A stretch of 64,000 nt of DNA from Lachnospiraceae bacterium UBA7050 (GCA_002493905.1 DLAJ01000007.1:130295-194294); one strand, 5' to 3'. Shown: positions 1 to 7,747, counted from the first letter of the stretch. Notes: generated by a model not told the origin, from the letters alone. Program-made: numbers and translations.

Positions 1-1
1 C

Positions 2-27
2 GGTATCATGTCTAACGACATGATACC
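2..27. repeat. perfect 11-bp hairpin, 4-nt loop
   Basis: An 11-bp arm (GGTATCATGTC), the loop TAAC and the exact reverse complement lie just downstream of the minus-strand gene ending at 84. It may be a transcription terminator or a dispersed palindrome. A related, longer palindrome at 12013-12052 shares most of the arm, with one position changed on both sides so that pairing is kept. The T-run that would prove a terminator falls outside the window. Confidence 0.6.
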
Positions 28-83
28 ATATTTTTCCAATACCGTAAACTGGTTGGGAACGTTCCGGCTCATTGCGAAGCAAT

Positions 84-1007
84 TTAACGCCTGTAAACAT
101 AAACATCCTCTGATTCATAGACGCAGGAGAGCCCCCAATTGTCTAAAATTTTTGTGCTGACCGGTTCCTTCAGCGCAATCAGGTTACAGCCATACAAAAG
201 CGCAAGCTCCGCCGTCTCATCCGCCTGAAACGGCTCCGCCTCCATTGCCTGGCAGAGTACAATCTGTTCCTCACTGTACCCGTCATTCACATAGGCAAGC
301 GCATCCGTCTGCCACAGGTCCCTTCCATATGCAAGCAGAATATCCGCATCATAACGTCTGACTGCATCCATAATGCGTTTTGGTGCAGCGAGAAATGTTT
401 CCTCCCCGCTTTCACTGATACTGCGCGCCTCAGACAGAATGACCTCCATCGCCCCCGATTCCGCTTCACTCCACTGTGCGCTTCGTCTGGATGTCCCGCC
501 CTTTTCATCAAACGGATACAGCGTCCCCGAAACCGCGAGCGCCGCGGTAAGAAACAGCATTGCCAACCCCCTCCTGCTTTTGCAGCGCCCATATACATCC
601 GCCGCCGCACAGGCAATGACCGGAAGAACTGGCAGCGCCAGAGCCGCATACACGTAACGGTAAGAGACTCCCGTCACTTTCCGAAACAGCCACACAGCCG
701 CCGGATTCATAAAGAGGAAGAACCACACCGGCAGTACAAGCAGAACACGCCATGTCCGGTCTGCGCTTTCCCCCGCCGGCTTCTTTATTGCGCCCGCGCT
801 CAAGCCCCCATTCATGCCCGCACTCCGCTCCGCAATCTGTACTCCCGACAGATAGATCAGCGCCGCGAACGCAAGCGCCCAGTATGCGCCGCTTCGCGCT
901 TCAATCCGGAAGAAAGCGTTCAGATTCTCCCACCATTCACCCAGCAGTATACGCGCCCTCTCCAGCCTGCCTGCCATGCAGAGCTGGACCATGACCCATT
1001 CACTCAT
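84..1007 (-). CDS. polytopic membrane protein of unknown function
   Basis: A 307-residue protein with about four to five hydrophobic segments (around residues 40-60, 85-110, 120-140 and 150-165) followed by a soluble C-terminal part of about 140 residues. No catalytic motif is recognised. Its start overlaps the end of the upstream membrane protein gene by 8 bp, so the two are probably translationally coupled and may act as two halves of one envelope function. The many large hydrophobic segments followed by an extracellular tail resemble GT-C type or DUF6077-like proteins found near polysaccharide loci, but that is only an impression. The stop is followed by a hairpin at 2-27. The function is unknown. 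Confidence 0.75.
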   Translation of the reverse strand: MSEWVMVQLCMAGRLERARILLGEWWENLNAFFRIEARSGAYWALAFAALIYLSGVQIAERSAGMNGGLSAGAIKKPAGESADRTWRVLLVLPVWFFLFMNPAAVWLFRKVTGVSYRYVYAALALPVLPVIACAAADVYGRCKSRRGLAMLFLTAALAVSGTLYPFDEKGGTSRRSAQWSEAESGAMEVILSEARSISESGEETFLAAPKRIMDAVRRYDADILLAYGRDLWQTDALAYVNDGYSEEQIVLCQAMEAEPFQADETAELALLYGCNLIALKEPVSTKILDNWGLSCVYESEDVYVYRR

Positions 1008-1893
1008 CTGCCTCTCCCCCTTTCACGCGGGACCGTCGTTTTCTGACAAGTGAAACCACAAATGCAAGGAGCGCCATACCACCCGTCGCAAGAAAAATCG
1101 TCTGCGCCGCAAACCCCTGATGCAGCAGTCGGAACGCATAAGCTCCGTCGTAATAACCGCCAAACAGTAAAAGTAACAGATAGAATAGCAGCATGCGGCA
1201 CTGCGCGCTTTTTGTCAGACCCCACGCGCCTGCAAGCACGCTGCATGCCGACACATTTAAGATCAGTCCCCAGACCGGAATCAGACTGCAGATAAACGGA
1301 TAGGCATCCGCTCCCGAGCATGCACATAATACTGCATAGAGCTGCGGCAGCGCATTGCATTTTGCAATCGGAGCCATACCATAAACAAACTCCAGCCCCG
1401 TAGCCGGGTTATAACGATAAAGAGTGCGTGTCGCAAGCGTCGTCGCCGCCTGCTCCACAGTCATATCATTGCCAAAATACGGCATGTCTATTTCAATCAA
1501 AAGAATATTTAATACCGTCAATATGCCAATAAAAAGCCACACCGGACGCCGCTCATGCACTGCGGCTTCAAGCCTGATGCTTTGCACCGGAACTGACCAC
1601 AGTTCTCCCTTTAGAAACAGAAGGGCATTTAAGAGCACCAATGCACAGATTCCCACATATCCCCATTGCAGCACGGAAAACGAAAGCGATAAGCCTACTA
1701 CCGCAATCTGCAGCAGATAAAACAAAATCAGCATAGAAAAGGAACCGGCCAAAAATGCATGTGCCGCTCCCTTTCCCTGCTGATTGAATAAACCTTGTAA
1801 CAAACGTCCCGCCGCATAGCATACGGCAGAAAATAGTAATAATACAAGAATACCGGAAAACACAGACATCTTCTCCATTTCTTCGGAAATCAT
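1000..1893 (-). CDS. polytopic membrane protein, DUF6077-like
   Basis: A protein of about 297 residues with roughly eight hydrophobic segments and a loop in the middle (NDMTVEQAATTLATRT, YNPATGLEF) that resembles DUF6077 membrane proteins of Lachnospiraceae; this family assignment is from memory and tentative. The open frame extends to 1914, but a promoter-like pair (TTGCAC, 17 bp, TATACT at 1903-1931) would sit on that start. A start at 1893, 1878 or 1869 is therefore more likely; none has a strong ribosome binding site. The gene overlaps the next by 8 bp, which suggests a two-gene operon. No catalytic residues can be named. Confidence 0.7.
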   Translation of the reverse strand: MISEEMEKMSVFSGILVLLLFSAVCYAAGRLLQGLFNQQGKGAAHAFLAGSFSMLILFYLLQIAVVGLSLSFSVLQWGYVGICALVLLNALLFLKGELWSVPVQSIRLEAAVHERRPVWLFIGILTVLNILLIEIDMPYFGNDMTVEQAATTLATRTLYRYNPATGLEFVYGMAPIAKCNALPQLYAVLCACSGADAYPFICSLIPVWGLILNVSACSVLAGAWGLTKSAQCRMLLFYLLLLLFGGYYDGAYAFRLLHQGFAAQTIFLATGGMALLAFVVSLVRKRRSRVKGGEADE

Positions 1894-1902
1894 TCTGCTT
1901 CC

Positions 1903-1931
1903 AGTATATCCCATCTTTGGTGCAAGTGCAA
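1903..1931 (-). promoter_or_regulatory. sigma-A type promoter for the 84-1893 gene pair
   Basis: On the minus strand a TTGCAC -35 hexamer (1926-1931) is separated by 17 bp from a TATACT -10 hexamer (1903-1908). Transcription would begin near 1895, which argues for translation starts downstream of the longest open frame. Confidence 0.5.
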
Positions 1932-1986
1932 CTTTAAGCAGACAATGTGGTGCACCAGTTATATGAAACCGGACCGCTGCAGAATA

Positions 1987-2385
1987 TCATTGCTCCTCGC
2001 GGAGCTCTAACTGAATTGCATCCGCAATCTGCGCGATATATTCACTGTTGGTCGGTCTGTTCTTGCCGTCGGCACAGGTATAGCCAAACAGCTCCTCAAA
2101 CGTTTCCTCATTTCCGCGTTCCCATGACACCTCAATCGCATTGCGGACCGCGCGCTCGACCTTTTGATCCGTTGTCCTGAATTTCTTTGCCAGCTCAGGA
2201 TATAAAAGCTTCGTGACACTGCTGACAACCTCCATATCCTCAAGGCACATCATGACTGCCTCGCGTAAGTACCGGAATCCGTTCAAATGCGCCGGCACGC
2301 CAATATCGAGCATCATTTGTGTTACCCTGCGCTCTAAACGTATCTTCGTCTGTTCGTCATCCACCAGCATCTGTAGTGTCGCCAT
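1987..2385 (-). CDS. stand-alone Spo0A C-terminal DNA-binding domain protein
   Basis: A 132-residue protein that matches the effector domain of the sporulation regulator Spo0A over almost its whole length. The recognition-helix region VERAVRNAIEVSWERGN (about residues 76-92) and the downstream GYTCADGKNRPTNSEYIAQIAD stretch (split here for reading: GYTCADGKNRP, NSEYIAQIAD) are characteristic. No receiver domain precedes it: the start has its own AAAGGAG site 6 bp upstream and a promoter at 2477-2506, so this is an intact small gene rather than the end of a broken spo0A. Without the phosphoacceptor domain it cannot be controlled by the usual phosphorelay; it may compete with or supplement Spo0A at 0A boxes. 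The target genes are not known. Confidence 0.9.
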   Translation of the reverse strand: MATLQMLVDDEQTKIRLERRVTQMMLDIGVPAHLNGFRYLREAVMMCLEDMEVVSSVTKLLYPELAKKFRTTDQKVERAVRNAIEVSWERGNEETFEELFGYTCADGKNRPTNSEYIAQIADAIQLELREEQ

Positions 2386-2476
2386 ATTCGACTCCTTTCA
2401 GCAGTACGTACGCCGCGGTCTGTATTTCCCATGCATCCTTGTAAACCGCGGTTTCTCTGTTTTTTCTACAACCGAT

Positions 2477-2506
2477 ATCTTAGCATTTTCTGCACAGCCG
2501 TGTAAA
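2477..2506 (-). promoter_or_regulatory. candidate promoter of the Spo0A-domain gene
   Basis: Minus-strand TTTACA (2501-2506), 18-bp spacer, TAAGAT (2477-2482). Between it and the start codon lies a perfect 12-bp palindrome, AAACCGCGGTTT, at 2443-2454, which could be an operator. No gene was seen in the 2386-2653 stretch. Confidence 0.4.
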
Positions 2507-2653
2507 CCGTCACTCATCGCGCGCAGAGCAGCGCATATGCCGCTTTTCCTGCAATATCCGCTTTCTCCGCTGCCTCTTTACATGCTTCTATTTTATCGCG
2601 CTTTTCTGCCTCACTCCGCCACGCCGTTCGAAACCTTTTTGTTTCCGTTTCAG

Positions 2654-2682
2654 TTGAATTATCCCGCCAATTATAGTATAAT
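2654..2682 (+). promoter_or_regulatory. strong sigma-A promoter for the duplicated HTH regulator
   Basis: TTGAAT (2654-2659), a 17-bp spacer and a perfect TATAAT (2677-2682). It gives a leader of about 135 nt before the preferred start codon at 2827. Confidence 0.75.
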
Positions 2683-2749
2683 CGAAAGAAAAATCCTTAT
2701 AAAAAAGCGTTTCATTCAAAAATCGTGCTGATATAACAATTTTTCATAC

Positions 2750-2780
2750 ACAGATTTGTGCTGGAGCGTCACAAATTTGT
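2750..2780. promoter_or_regulatory. inverted repeat in the regulator leader
   Basis: Arms ACAGATTTGTG (2750-2760) and CACAAATTTGT (2770-2780) pair over 11 positions with one G-T wobble, separated by 9 nt. It lies between promoter and start codon, where an autoregulatory operator or an RNA hairpin would be expected. Confidence 0.45.
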
Positions 2781-2826
2781 CTTGATGTCAGTCCCGCCGC
2801 GCAGACGCTCCGGAATGGAGATTCAA

Positions 2827-4731
2827 ATGATACGCAGTGCCAAAGACCTTATACGCAGCGCGCGGATTCAAAGCGGCATGACCCAGTCAGAGATGGCTTA
2901 CGGCATCTGCTCCCCGCAAATGCTTTCCCGCATCGAATGCGGAACCGCAAACGCCAGTCCGGATACCTTTGAAGCGCTGATGTACCGTGCCGGATTTCCT
3001 CATACGCGGTTTCCGTTTTTTCAAAACCGCAGCGACTTCGAATGCTACCGTGCCCTGAAATATGCGCGCCTCCATTTGGATGCATGGCAGCTTGCGCCCG
3101 CGTTTCAGGAACTGCAGACATTAAAGACATTCCACTGGGCTGACAACCGTTTTTACTATCAGGAATGGATTCTTCTGTACTGCCGTCTTCAATTTTACTC
3201 TTACTGCTGTAACCACGAGCTGCTTTATACCGCTCTGCTTGCCGCGCTTAAGCTCACCCGCTCCTCTTTCACCGCCGACAATCCCACAAACGATCTGCTG
3301 ACCAGAAATGAGCTGGAACTGCTCATTGCCCTCGCGCAGGAAGCTCTTTATCTCGGTGACACGGAAACCTGCACCCGCCTGATATGCCACATCGACAACA
3401 GCCTTGACAACGGCGTCTTTTCATCCTTGGAAAAGACGCGTCTTCGGGCGGAAGCCGCCATCGTCCGCGTAAAGCATCTTCTTTCTTTATCCGACTGTCA
3501 GAACGCTTTTAGGCTCGCCGAAAAACACCGGCATCAGATGGTTGTGGATATGGAATCCGCACCGCTTTTTGAGCTCACTTTTCTTGCCGGTCTTAGCGCT
3601 TTCCGGTCCGGCTTCCGTAAAAAAGCGGATTCTCTTATCAAAGCTGCCTATTACACGGCACAGCATGCGGAAAGCTGCTATGCTTCTGCCTGCCTCGACT
3701 ATCTGCAGAAAGAAACCGCTTTCCCCATCACGGAGCAGATGCTTGCGCTTCCCAGAATCCCTCTTCGGAAATATCCTGAGGAGCCTTTTGACTTATCTTT
3801 ATCGTTTTTGAATCCGGCAGCTGTCCCGGCAAAGGTCTACGACTATACAATCGGCGACATTATCCGCGATTTCCGCATGGAACAGGGCGTATCCCAACAG
3901 ACGCTCTGCCATGGACTGTGTTCGAAATCCAAGCTCTCCAAGATTGAAGGCAGAACGCTGCAGCCCGATATTGCGCTCGCTGAGGCTCTGCTCCAGCGTC
4001 TCGGCATCTCCGAACGGATCTTTTCCTTTTGGGGAAATAAGCGGGAAGTGCAGTTTTACGAATTGAAGTTTGAAACCATGCATGTGCGTTCCGCAAAGCA
4101 GCAGGAATTGATTCAAAAAAATATAGAACGCATGGAACGTCTGGCAATGGAAAAAGATGTTCTTTGGAAGCAGGAATGCCTTGTGGCAAAAGCAATGCTG
4201 ACACCCTCACCGGAATCGCTGCCGCTTCTTGATGAAGCACTGCGTTTAACCCTGCCGGATTTCGATATTCATCAGATTCTAAACTATCGCCTGTCATGGC
4301 AGGAGTTGAGCATTCTGAATAATATGGCATATTTATACGGAACCTCCGACGAGTTATGCAAGGGCATTCTGTACTTTCTACAGCTTTTGGAATATCAAAA
4401 GAAAACACCTCTGGATATTCAGATGCGCGCCAACATTTTTCCGGCAACTGCCTATATGTATTGTGACAGCCTATATAGAGCGAAGCTTTTTCACGAAATC
4501 TGCTCCCTGCAGGCTTCGCTTGATCGTTTCGTTATGCGCTATAATTTGACCGCCGATATGCTGTTTCTTTTCTATTATTGTCAGGCTTTGGGCGAATGCC
4601 ATGAGAATGACTCGTGCGCATTGCACGCGGTTTTTGCGTGTAATACAGCCCATATTAATGAGCACTATCAACCGGAGTCTTCTCTAAAGAAATACCTGAA
4701 GGAGGACTTTCATCTGGAACTTTTTTATTAA
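2827..4731 (+). CDS. RRNPP-like regulator with two HTH and two helical-repeat halves
   Basis: A protein of about 634 residues built as a tandem duplication. Residues 1-55 form an XRE-type HTH (IRSARIQSGMTQSEMAYGI, then SRIECGT), followed by about 270 residues of TPR-like helices. A second HTH occupies about residues 338-395 (IRDFRMEQGVSQQTLCHGL, then SKIEGRT), followed by another 240 helical residues. Single HTH plus TPR proteins of this kind (PlcR, Rgg, PrgX types) bind short secreted peptides. The start at 2827 is chosen because GGAG lies 6 nt upstream; a longer frame opens at 2758. The gene converges on a 53-codon peptide gene at 4818-4979, the natural candidate ligand. That the peptide is the ligand is inference. 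Confidence 0.85.
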   Translation: MIRSAKDLIRSARIQSGMTQSEMAYGICSPQMLSRIECGTANASPDTFEALMYRAGFPHTRFPFFQNRSDFECYRALKYARLHLDAWQLAPAFQELQTLKTFHWADNRFYYQEWILLYCRLQFYSYCCNHELLYTALLAALKLTRSSFTADNPTNDLLTRNELELLIALAQEALYLGDTETCTRLICHIDNSLDNGVFSSLEKTRLRAEAAIVRVKHLLSLSDCQNAFRLAEKHRHQMVVDMESAPLFELTFLAGLSAFRSGFRKKADSLIKAAYYTAQHAESCYASACLDYLQKETAFPITEQMLALPRIPLRKYPEEPFDLSLSFLNPAAVPAKVYDYTIGDIIRDFRMEQGVSQQTLCHGLCSKSKLSKIEGRTLQPDIALAEALLQRLGISERIFSFWGNKREVQFYELKFETMHVRSAKQQELIQKNIERMERLAMEKDVLWKQECLVAKAMLTPSPESLPLLDEALRLTLPDFDIHQILNYRLSWQELSILNNMAYLYGTSDELCKGILYFLQLLEYQKKTPLDIQMRANIFPATAYMYCDSLYRAKLFHEICSLQASLDRFVMRYNLTADMLFLFYYCQALGECHENDSCALHAVFACNTAHINEHYQPESSLKKYLKEDFHLELFY

Positions 4732-4745
4732 ATCGCAGCTTGTGT

Positions 4746-4800
4746 GTATTGGTATGTTATCAGAAACAGCTTTTCACTGTCTCCTGAGGCATACCAATAC
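4746..4800. other. long structured inverted repeat between convergent genes
   Basis: Perfect 11-bp arms (GTATTGGTATG at 4746-4756 and CATACCAATAC at 4790-4800) enclose two further pairable segments, TCAG/CTGA and ACAG/CTGT, giving an extended bulged hairpin. It sits between the regulator stop and the peptide-gene stop. Neither strand has a following T-run, so it is not a standard terminator. Confidence 0.6.
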
Positions 4801-4817
4801 GCTTCAGCTGGCGCTTA

Positions 4818-4979
4818 CTAAAATCTGTGAGCGCAATAAATATCTTCTTCGATTACCCCAAACGTCTGAGCTCCTCCTGTCCGCGGGCCAAATACCGACA
4901 GCGCGGAAAACAACTGTGCGGCGAGGATCAAAGCCGCAATGATCGTGGTACTTGTTCTTTTCAGATTCTTTTTTTTCAT
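4818..4979 (-). CDS. small exported peptide, candidate pheromone precursor
   Basis: A 53-codon frame. It starts with a basic segment (MKKKNLKRTS) and continues with a hydrophobic core (about residues 12-30), like a Sec signal peptide. It ends in a polar tail of about 22 residues closing in GVIEEDIYCAHRF. The ATG at 4979 is preceded by GGGAG with an 8-nt gap. Size and layout match the precursors of Phr, PapR and NprX peptides, which are exported, cut and taken up to bind a TPR regulator. The convergent neighbour is a regulator of that general architecture. No homologue is recognised by sequence, so both reality and role need proof; a non-signalling secreted microprotein is the alternative. Confidence 0.6.
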   Translation of the reverse strand: MKKKNLKRTSTTIIAALILAAQLFSALSVFGPRTGGAQTFGVIEEDIYCAHRF

Positions 4980-5160
4980 TCGTTTTTCTCCCTTCATTCG
5001 TCCCGTTTTACTTTAAGAAACTTTCCGGCTCTATCTGCCGAATCGTTTCCTCCTGCATCCTTTATCATAACGTTCTCCGGGAAGCATGAAAAGAAACTAA
5101 ACGGAATTTTTTTTGTTTCCGTCAAGCGGCAATGCGCCCTGCGAATCCCGCGTCAAAACA
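4980..5160. other. intergenic stretch upstream of the peptide gene
   Basis: This stretch holds the ribosome binding site of the peptide gene and a possible minus-strand -10 (TATGAT near 5065) without a good -35. It also has a short A/T-looped inverted repeat at about 5101-5121 (ACGGAA / TTCCGT) that could end transcription of the secreted-protein gene. No other gene is visible. Confidence 0.4.
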
Positions 5161-6345
5161 TCACCAAAACATCACCTTTATCATACCGTCCATCTCATCA
5201 TATCCTGCCTGAAAATATGCCTCCCGCTGCTCCGCCTTTGTTTTCAGGTGCGGCGTATAATCCGTCCAGCGCGCCCCGCCGGTTCTGTCCAGCATAATGT
5301 TAACAGGCACGCCATCCTCATTCAGCTGTGTCCGGAAGCAGAATGAATATTCTTTCTCCTGCGTCAGCCATTTTGCGCAGGCGTTGTAATAACGGCTCAT
5401 GATCGTATGGGCGATAGCATCCGCCTCTTCGGACGAATACCCGGCCTCCAAAAGCATCTCCGCCAATTTTCCTATCACTTCTTCCATGCGGGGACTCGAT
5501 TCATATGTAGAGGGTATGATTCCCTCTGCGATAGCATCCTCCGGATGCGGAACCGATCTCCATTCATCCTCACCCGGCACCTGAAGGTCGGCCATCAGTT
5601 CTTTGATGCTTTCCATATCCGTAAGCCCTGCTCTTGCAAGAACGCCTTGAAAATATTCCAGATCTTCCGCCCGCTCTGCCTGCGGTGTAACATGAAACAC
5701 GATATCCGTTCCAACCACTTCGTCCGTCCAGTAACGGTTCGTAACACTGTAATCCAGAATCCGGTATGCCCCCAGCTCATCATAATTTCCGATCTCTCTG
5801 CAATTATTCAATTCGACAAAAAGCCGATCCAGTAAATATTTGTTCAGGTCACGTAAGAGCGTGTCCGTATCCTGGATTTCCTCCCCCGCATCCTCCCAAA
5901 GGCTGTCCGGTACCTCTAAATACGGCTCATAATTCCCTTCCGGCTTAAAATAAGGCGTATAGCCTCTGCCATCCTCATCCATAGCCACGAAATACCCTCC
6001 TTCCGCGAGCGGCAGTGTGACGTAAAGATATGCCCCGTATAAATCTCCTCTCTCACACATCTCCGAACCCCAGTATATCTCATAGTTTTTCCAGCTTCCC
6101 ATACGGTTTGCGCGGTAAGTTGCCTCCAGCAGATTCCATTCCATTTCCCGTTCCTGATCGGGCGGGAGACCTGTCTCTTCATATAGGTCAATTACTTCCG
6201 CAGCAGCATCCGTTTCCGCTTCATTTTCACTTTCACTTAAAGAACCGGAAACCGGATTTTCCGTCGGAAGCTGCCATCCTCCCTGCAGCGTCAACGCTCC
6301 TGCCAGAATCACAATTGCTCTTACTATTCCCTGCTCTATCCCCAT
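5161..6345 (-). CDS. secreted protein of unknown function
   Basis: A 394-residue protein with an N-terminal hydrophobic segment (about residues 8-23) and then a Ser/Glu-rich linker, consistent with export and anchoring by an uncleaved or cleaved signal. The rest is soluble, acidic and rich in Tyr and Trp, with no motif I recognise; there is no lipobox cysteine. The start is supported by an AGAGGGGGAAAGG site just upstream and by an extended -10 promoter (TGGTATAAT, -10 at 6395-6400). It is not in an operon with its neighbours. A carbohydrate-binding, sensor or enzyme role cannot be separated from sequence alone. Confidence 0.75.
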   Translation of the reverse strand: MGIEQGIVRAIVILAGALTLQGGWQLPTENPVSGSLSESENEAETDAAAEVIDLYEETGLPPDQEREMEWNLLEATYRANRMGSWKNYEIYWGSEMCERGDLYGAYLYVTLPLAEGGYFVAMDEDGRGYTPYFKPEGNYEPYLEVPDSLWEDAGEEIQDTDTLLRDLNKYLLDRLFVELNNCREIGNYDELGAYRILDYSVTNRYWTDEVVGTDIVFHVTPQAERAEDLEYFQGVLARAGLTDMESIKELMADLQVPGEDEWRSVPHPEDAIAEGIIPSTYESSPRMEEVIGKLAEMLLEAGYSSEEADAIAHTIMSRYYNACAKWLTQEKEYSFCFRTQLNEDGVPVNIMLDRTGGARWTDYTPHLKTKAEQREAYFQAGYDEMDGMIKVMFW

Positions 6346-6394
6346 TGACCTTTCCCCCTCTCATGATACATGCGTCTGCAAAATGCCTGATTTT

Positions 6395-6403
6395 ATTATA
6401 CCA
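6395..6403 (-). promoter_or_regulatory. extended -10 promoter element
   Basis: Minus-strand TGG-TATAAT, an extended -10 element, 50 bp upstream of the secreted-protein start at 6345. No convincing -35 is seen. Confidence 0.45.
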
Positions 6404-6436
6404 TACCCCCACCCCAAAAAACTCAAAAAATACATA

Positions 6437-6470
6437 AAAAGAGCAGTACCCCTAAAGGTACTGCTCTTTT
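6437..6470. terminator. bidirectional-looking terminator overlapping the end of manC
   Basis: Arms AAAAGAGCAGTACC (6437-6450) and GGTACTGCTCTTTT (6457-6470) with a 6-nt loop. The stem includes the last codons and stop of manC (6452), so termination is encoded partly inside the gene. Confidence 0.85.
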
Positions 6471-7519
6471 CCTTCCGCTTTCAGCTGCTCCACGATATTT
6501 TTTACTTCCTGTGCCTTGTCTTTATGACAGACTAAAATTGCGTCGTCCGCCTCGACAATGATCAGATCCTCCACGCCGAGCGCCGCAATCAGCTTGCTCT
6601 TCGCATAAGAAATACAGTTCTTCGTATCCAGATGTACCTGCTCGCCATAAATGATATTCCCATCCTCATCGGGCTCATAAAGTGCCTGCAGTGCGTCCCA
6701 GCTCCCGACGTCGTTCCATCCGAACTCGCCGATCAGCACAAGCACCTTATCAGCGCGCTCCATGATCCCGTAATCAATGGAGATTTTAGGGATCGTCGGG
6801 TAGACCTCATTTAATACCTCCTGCTCCCGCGGCGTATTCATCGCCCTGCCGATCTCATCCAGTTTTTCGTAAATATCCGGCAGCAGTTTCTTAAAATAGG
6901 AAAGGATCGTCGATGCCTTCCACACAAACATCCCGCTGTTCCACAAAAAGCTCCCGCTCTTTACATACGCTTTTGCCGTACGGATATCCGGCTTTTCCAC
7001 GAAATCAACCACATCATAATACTCCTTGTGTTTGACCGCTCTGTACTGGATATAACCGTATCCGGTCGATGCAAAGGTCGGCTTCACGCCGATCGTCACA
7101 AGTCTTCCCGTCTTCTCCGCCACTGCCACCGCCTGCTTCATCAGCTTCGTATAAGCCTTTGGCTCCTTGATATAATGATCGGACGGAAGAATACACATCA
7201 CGCCGTCCCCATGCTTTTTCATGATCTCCATTGCCGCATAACCGATACAGGCGGACGTGTTGCGCGCGGCAGGCTCAGACAATATCTGCGTCCCGTCAAT
7301 ACGGCCCGCAGTCGCTTCCATCATTTTAGGCGTCTGATGCGCATTCGTCACGACAAAAATATTCTGCTTTTTCACAAATTCCGCAAGCCGGTCCACCGTC
7401 TCATTCACCAGCAGATCCGAACCCGTCAGATTCAAGAACTGTTTCGGCAGATCCTGTCTTGAAAGCGGCCAGAACCGGGTCCCGCCGCCGCCTGCAAGAA
7501 TGACTCCAAATGTATTCAT
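6452..7519 (-). CDS. manC: mannose-1-phosphate guanylyltransferase
   Basis: Makes GDP-mannose from GTP and mannose 1-phosphate in the cytoplasm, the entry point to GDP-fucose made by the next two genes upstream. The nucleotidyltransferase signature GGGGTRFWPLSRQDLPKQF lies at residues 10-28, and the family motifs PSDHYI, FVEKPD and NSGMF follow in order. At 355 residues it is the short form, with only the pyrophosphorylase domain plus a C-terminal beta-helix remnant, and it lacks the C-terminal phosphomannose isomerase domain of bifunctional enzymes. It is co-oriented with fcl and gmd; a 226-bp gap full of palindromic repeats separates it from fcl. Confidence 0.95.
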   Translation of the reverse strand: MNTFGVILAGGGGTRFWPLSRQDLPKQFLNLTGSDLLVNETVDRLAEFVKKQNIFVVTNAHQTPKMMEATAGRIDGTQILSEPAARNTSACIGYAAMEIMKKHGDGVMCILPSDHYIKEPKAYTKLMKQAVAVAEKTGRLVTIGVKPTFASTGYGYIQYRAVKHKEYYDVVDFVEKPDIRTAKAYVKSGSFLWNSGMFVWKASTILSYFKKLLPDIYEKLDEIGRAMNTPREQEVLNEVYPTIPKISIDYGIMERADKVLVLIGEFGWNDVGSWDALQALYEPDEDGNIIYGEQVHLDTKNCISYAKSKLIAALGVEDLIIVEADDAILVCHKDKAQEVKNIVEQLKAEGKEQYL

Positions 7520-7573
7520 GCAATGCCGCTCCCTTTTATGTCACTTTTCCCTTCACACGCCAACAATTCATAA

Positions 7574-7630
7574 AATGATTTAGATTTTCTTTGCAGGCGT
7601 ATCCTGCCTGCTTAGAAAATCTTCATTTTT
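7574..7630. repeat. palindromic module A, copy 1
   Basis: A hairpin element: outer arms GATTTTCT / AGAAAATC and inner arms GCAGGC / GCCTGC, flanked by ATGATTTA and TTCATT. Other copies are at 7691-7747, 61421-61477 and (degenerate) 63791-63840. It lies in the manC-fcl gap. Confidence 0.85.
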
Positions 7631-7657
7631 TTCACACGAACCTACATGATTCCATGT

Positions 7658-7686
7658 GAAGAATGCCGCATTTCGGGCATTCTTCA
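7658..7686. repeat. palindromic module B, copy 1
   Basis: GAAGAATGCC and GGCATTCTTC arms around a short loop. The same hairpin recurs next to module A at about 61391-61419, 61524-61553 and 63761-63790, with paired base differences in the arms. Confidence 0.75.
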
Positions 7687-7690
7687 AAAA

Positions 7691-7747
7691 ATGATCTAGA
7701 TTTTCTTTGCAGGCGTATCCTGCCTGCTTAGAAAATCTTCATTTTTT
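7691..7747. repeat. palindromic module A, copy 2
   Basis: Nearly identical to copy 1 about 117 bp away (one base differs in the left flank, ATGATCTA). It runs into the stop codon of fcl (7746). Confidence 0.85.

Noticed and set aside
4742..4942. 66-codon plus-strand frame after the regulator
   Set aside because: It is read through the inverted repeat and is antisense to the better-supported micropeptide gene; no ribosome binding site.
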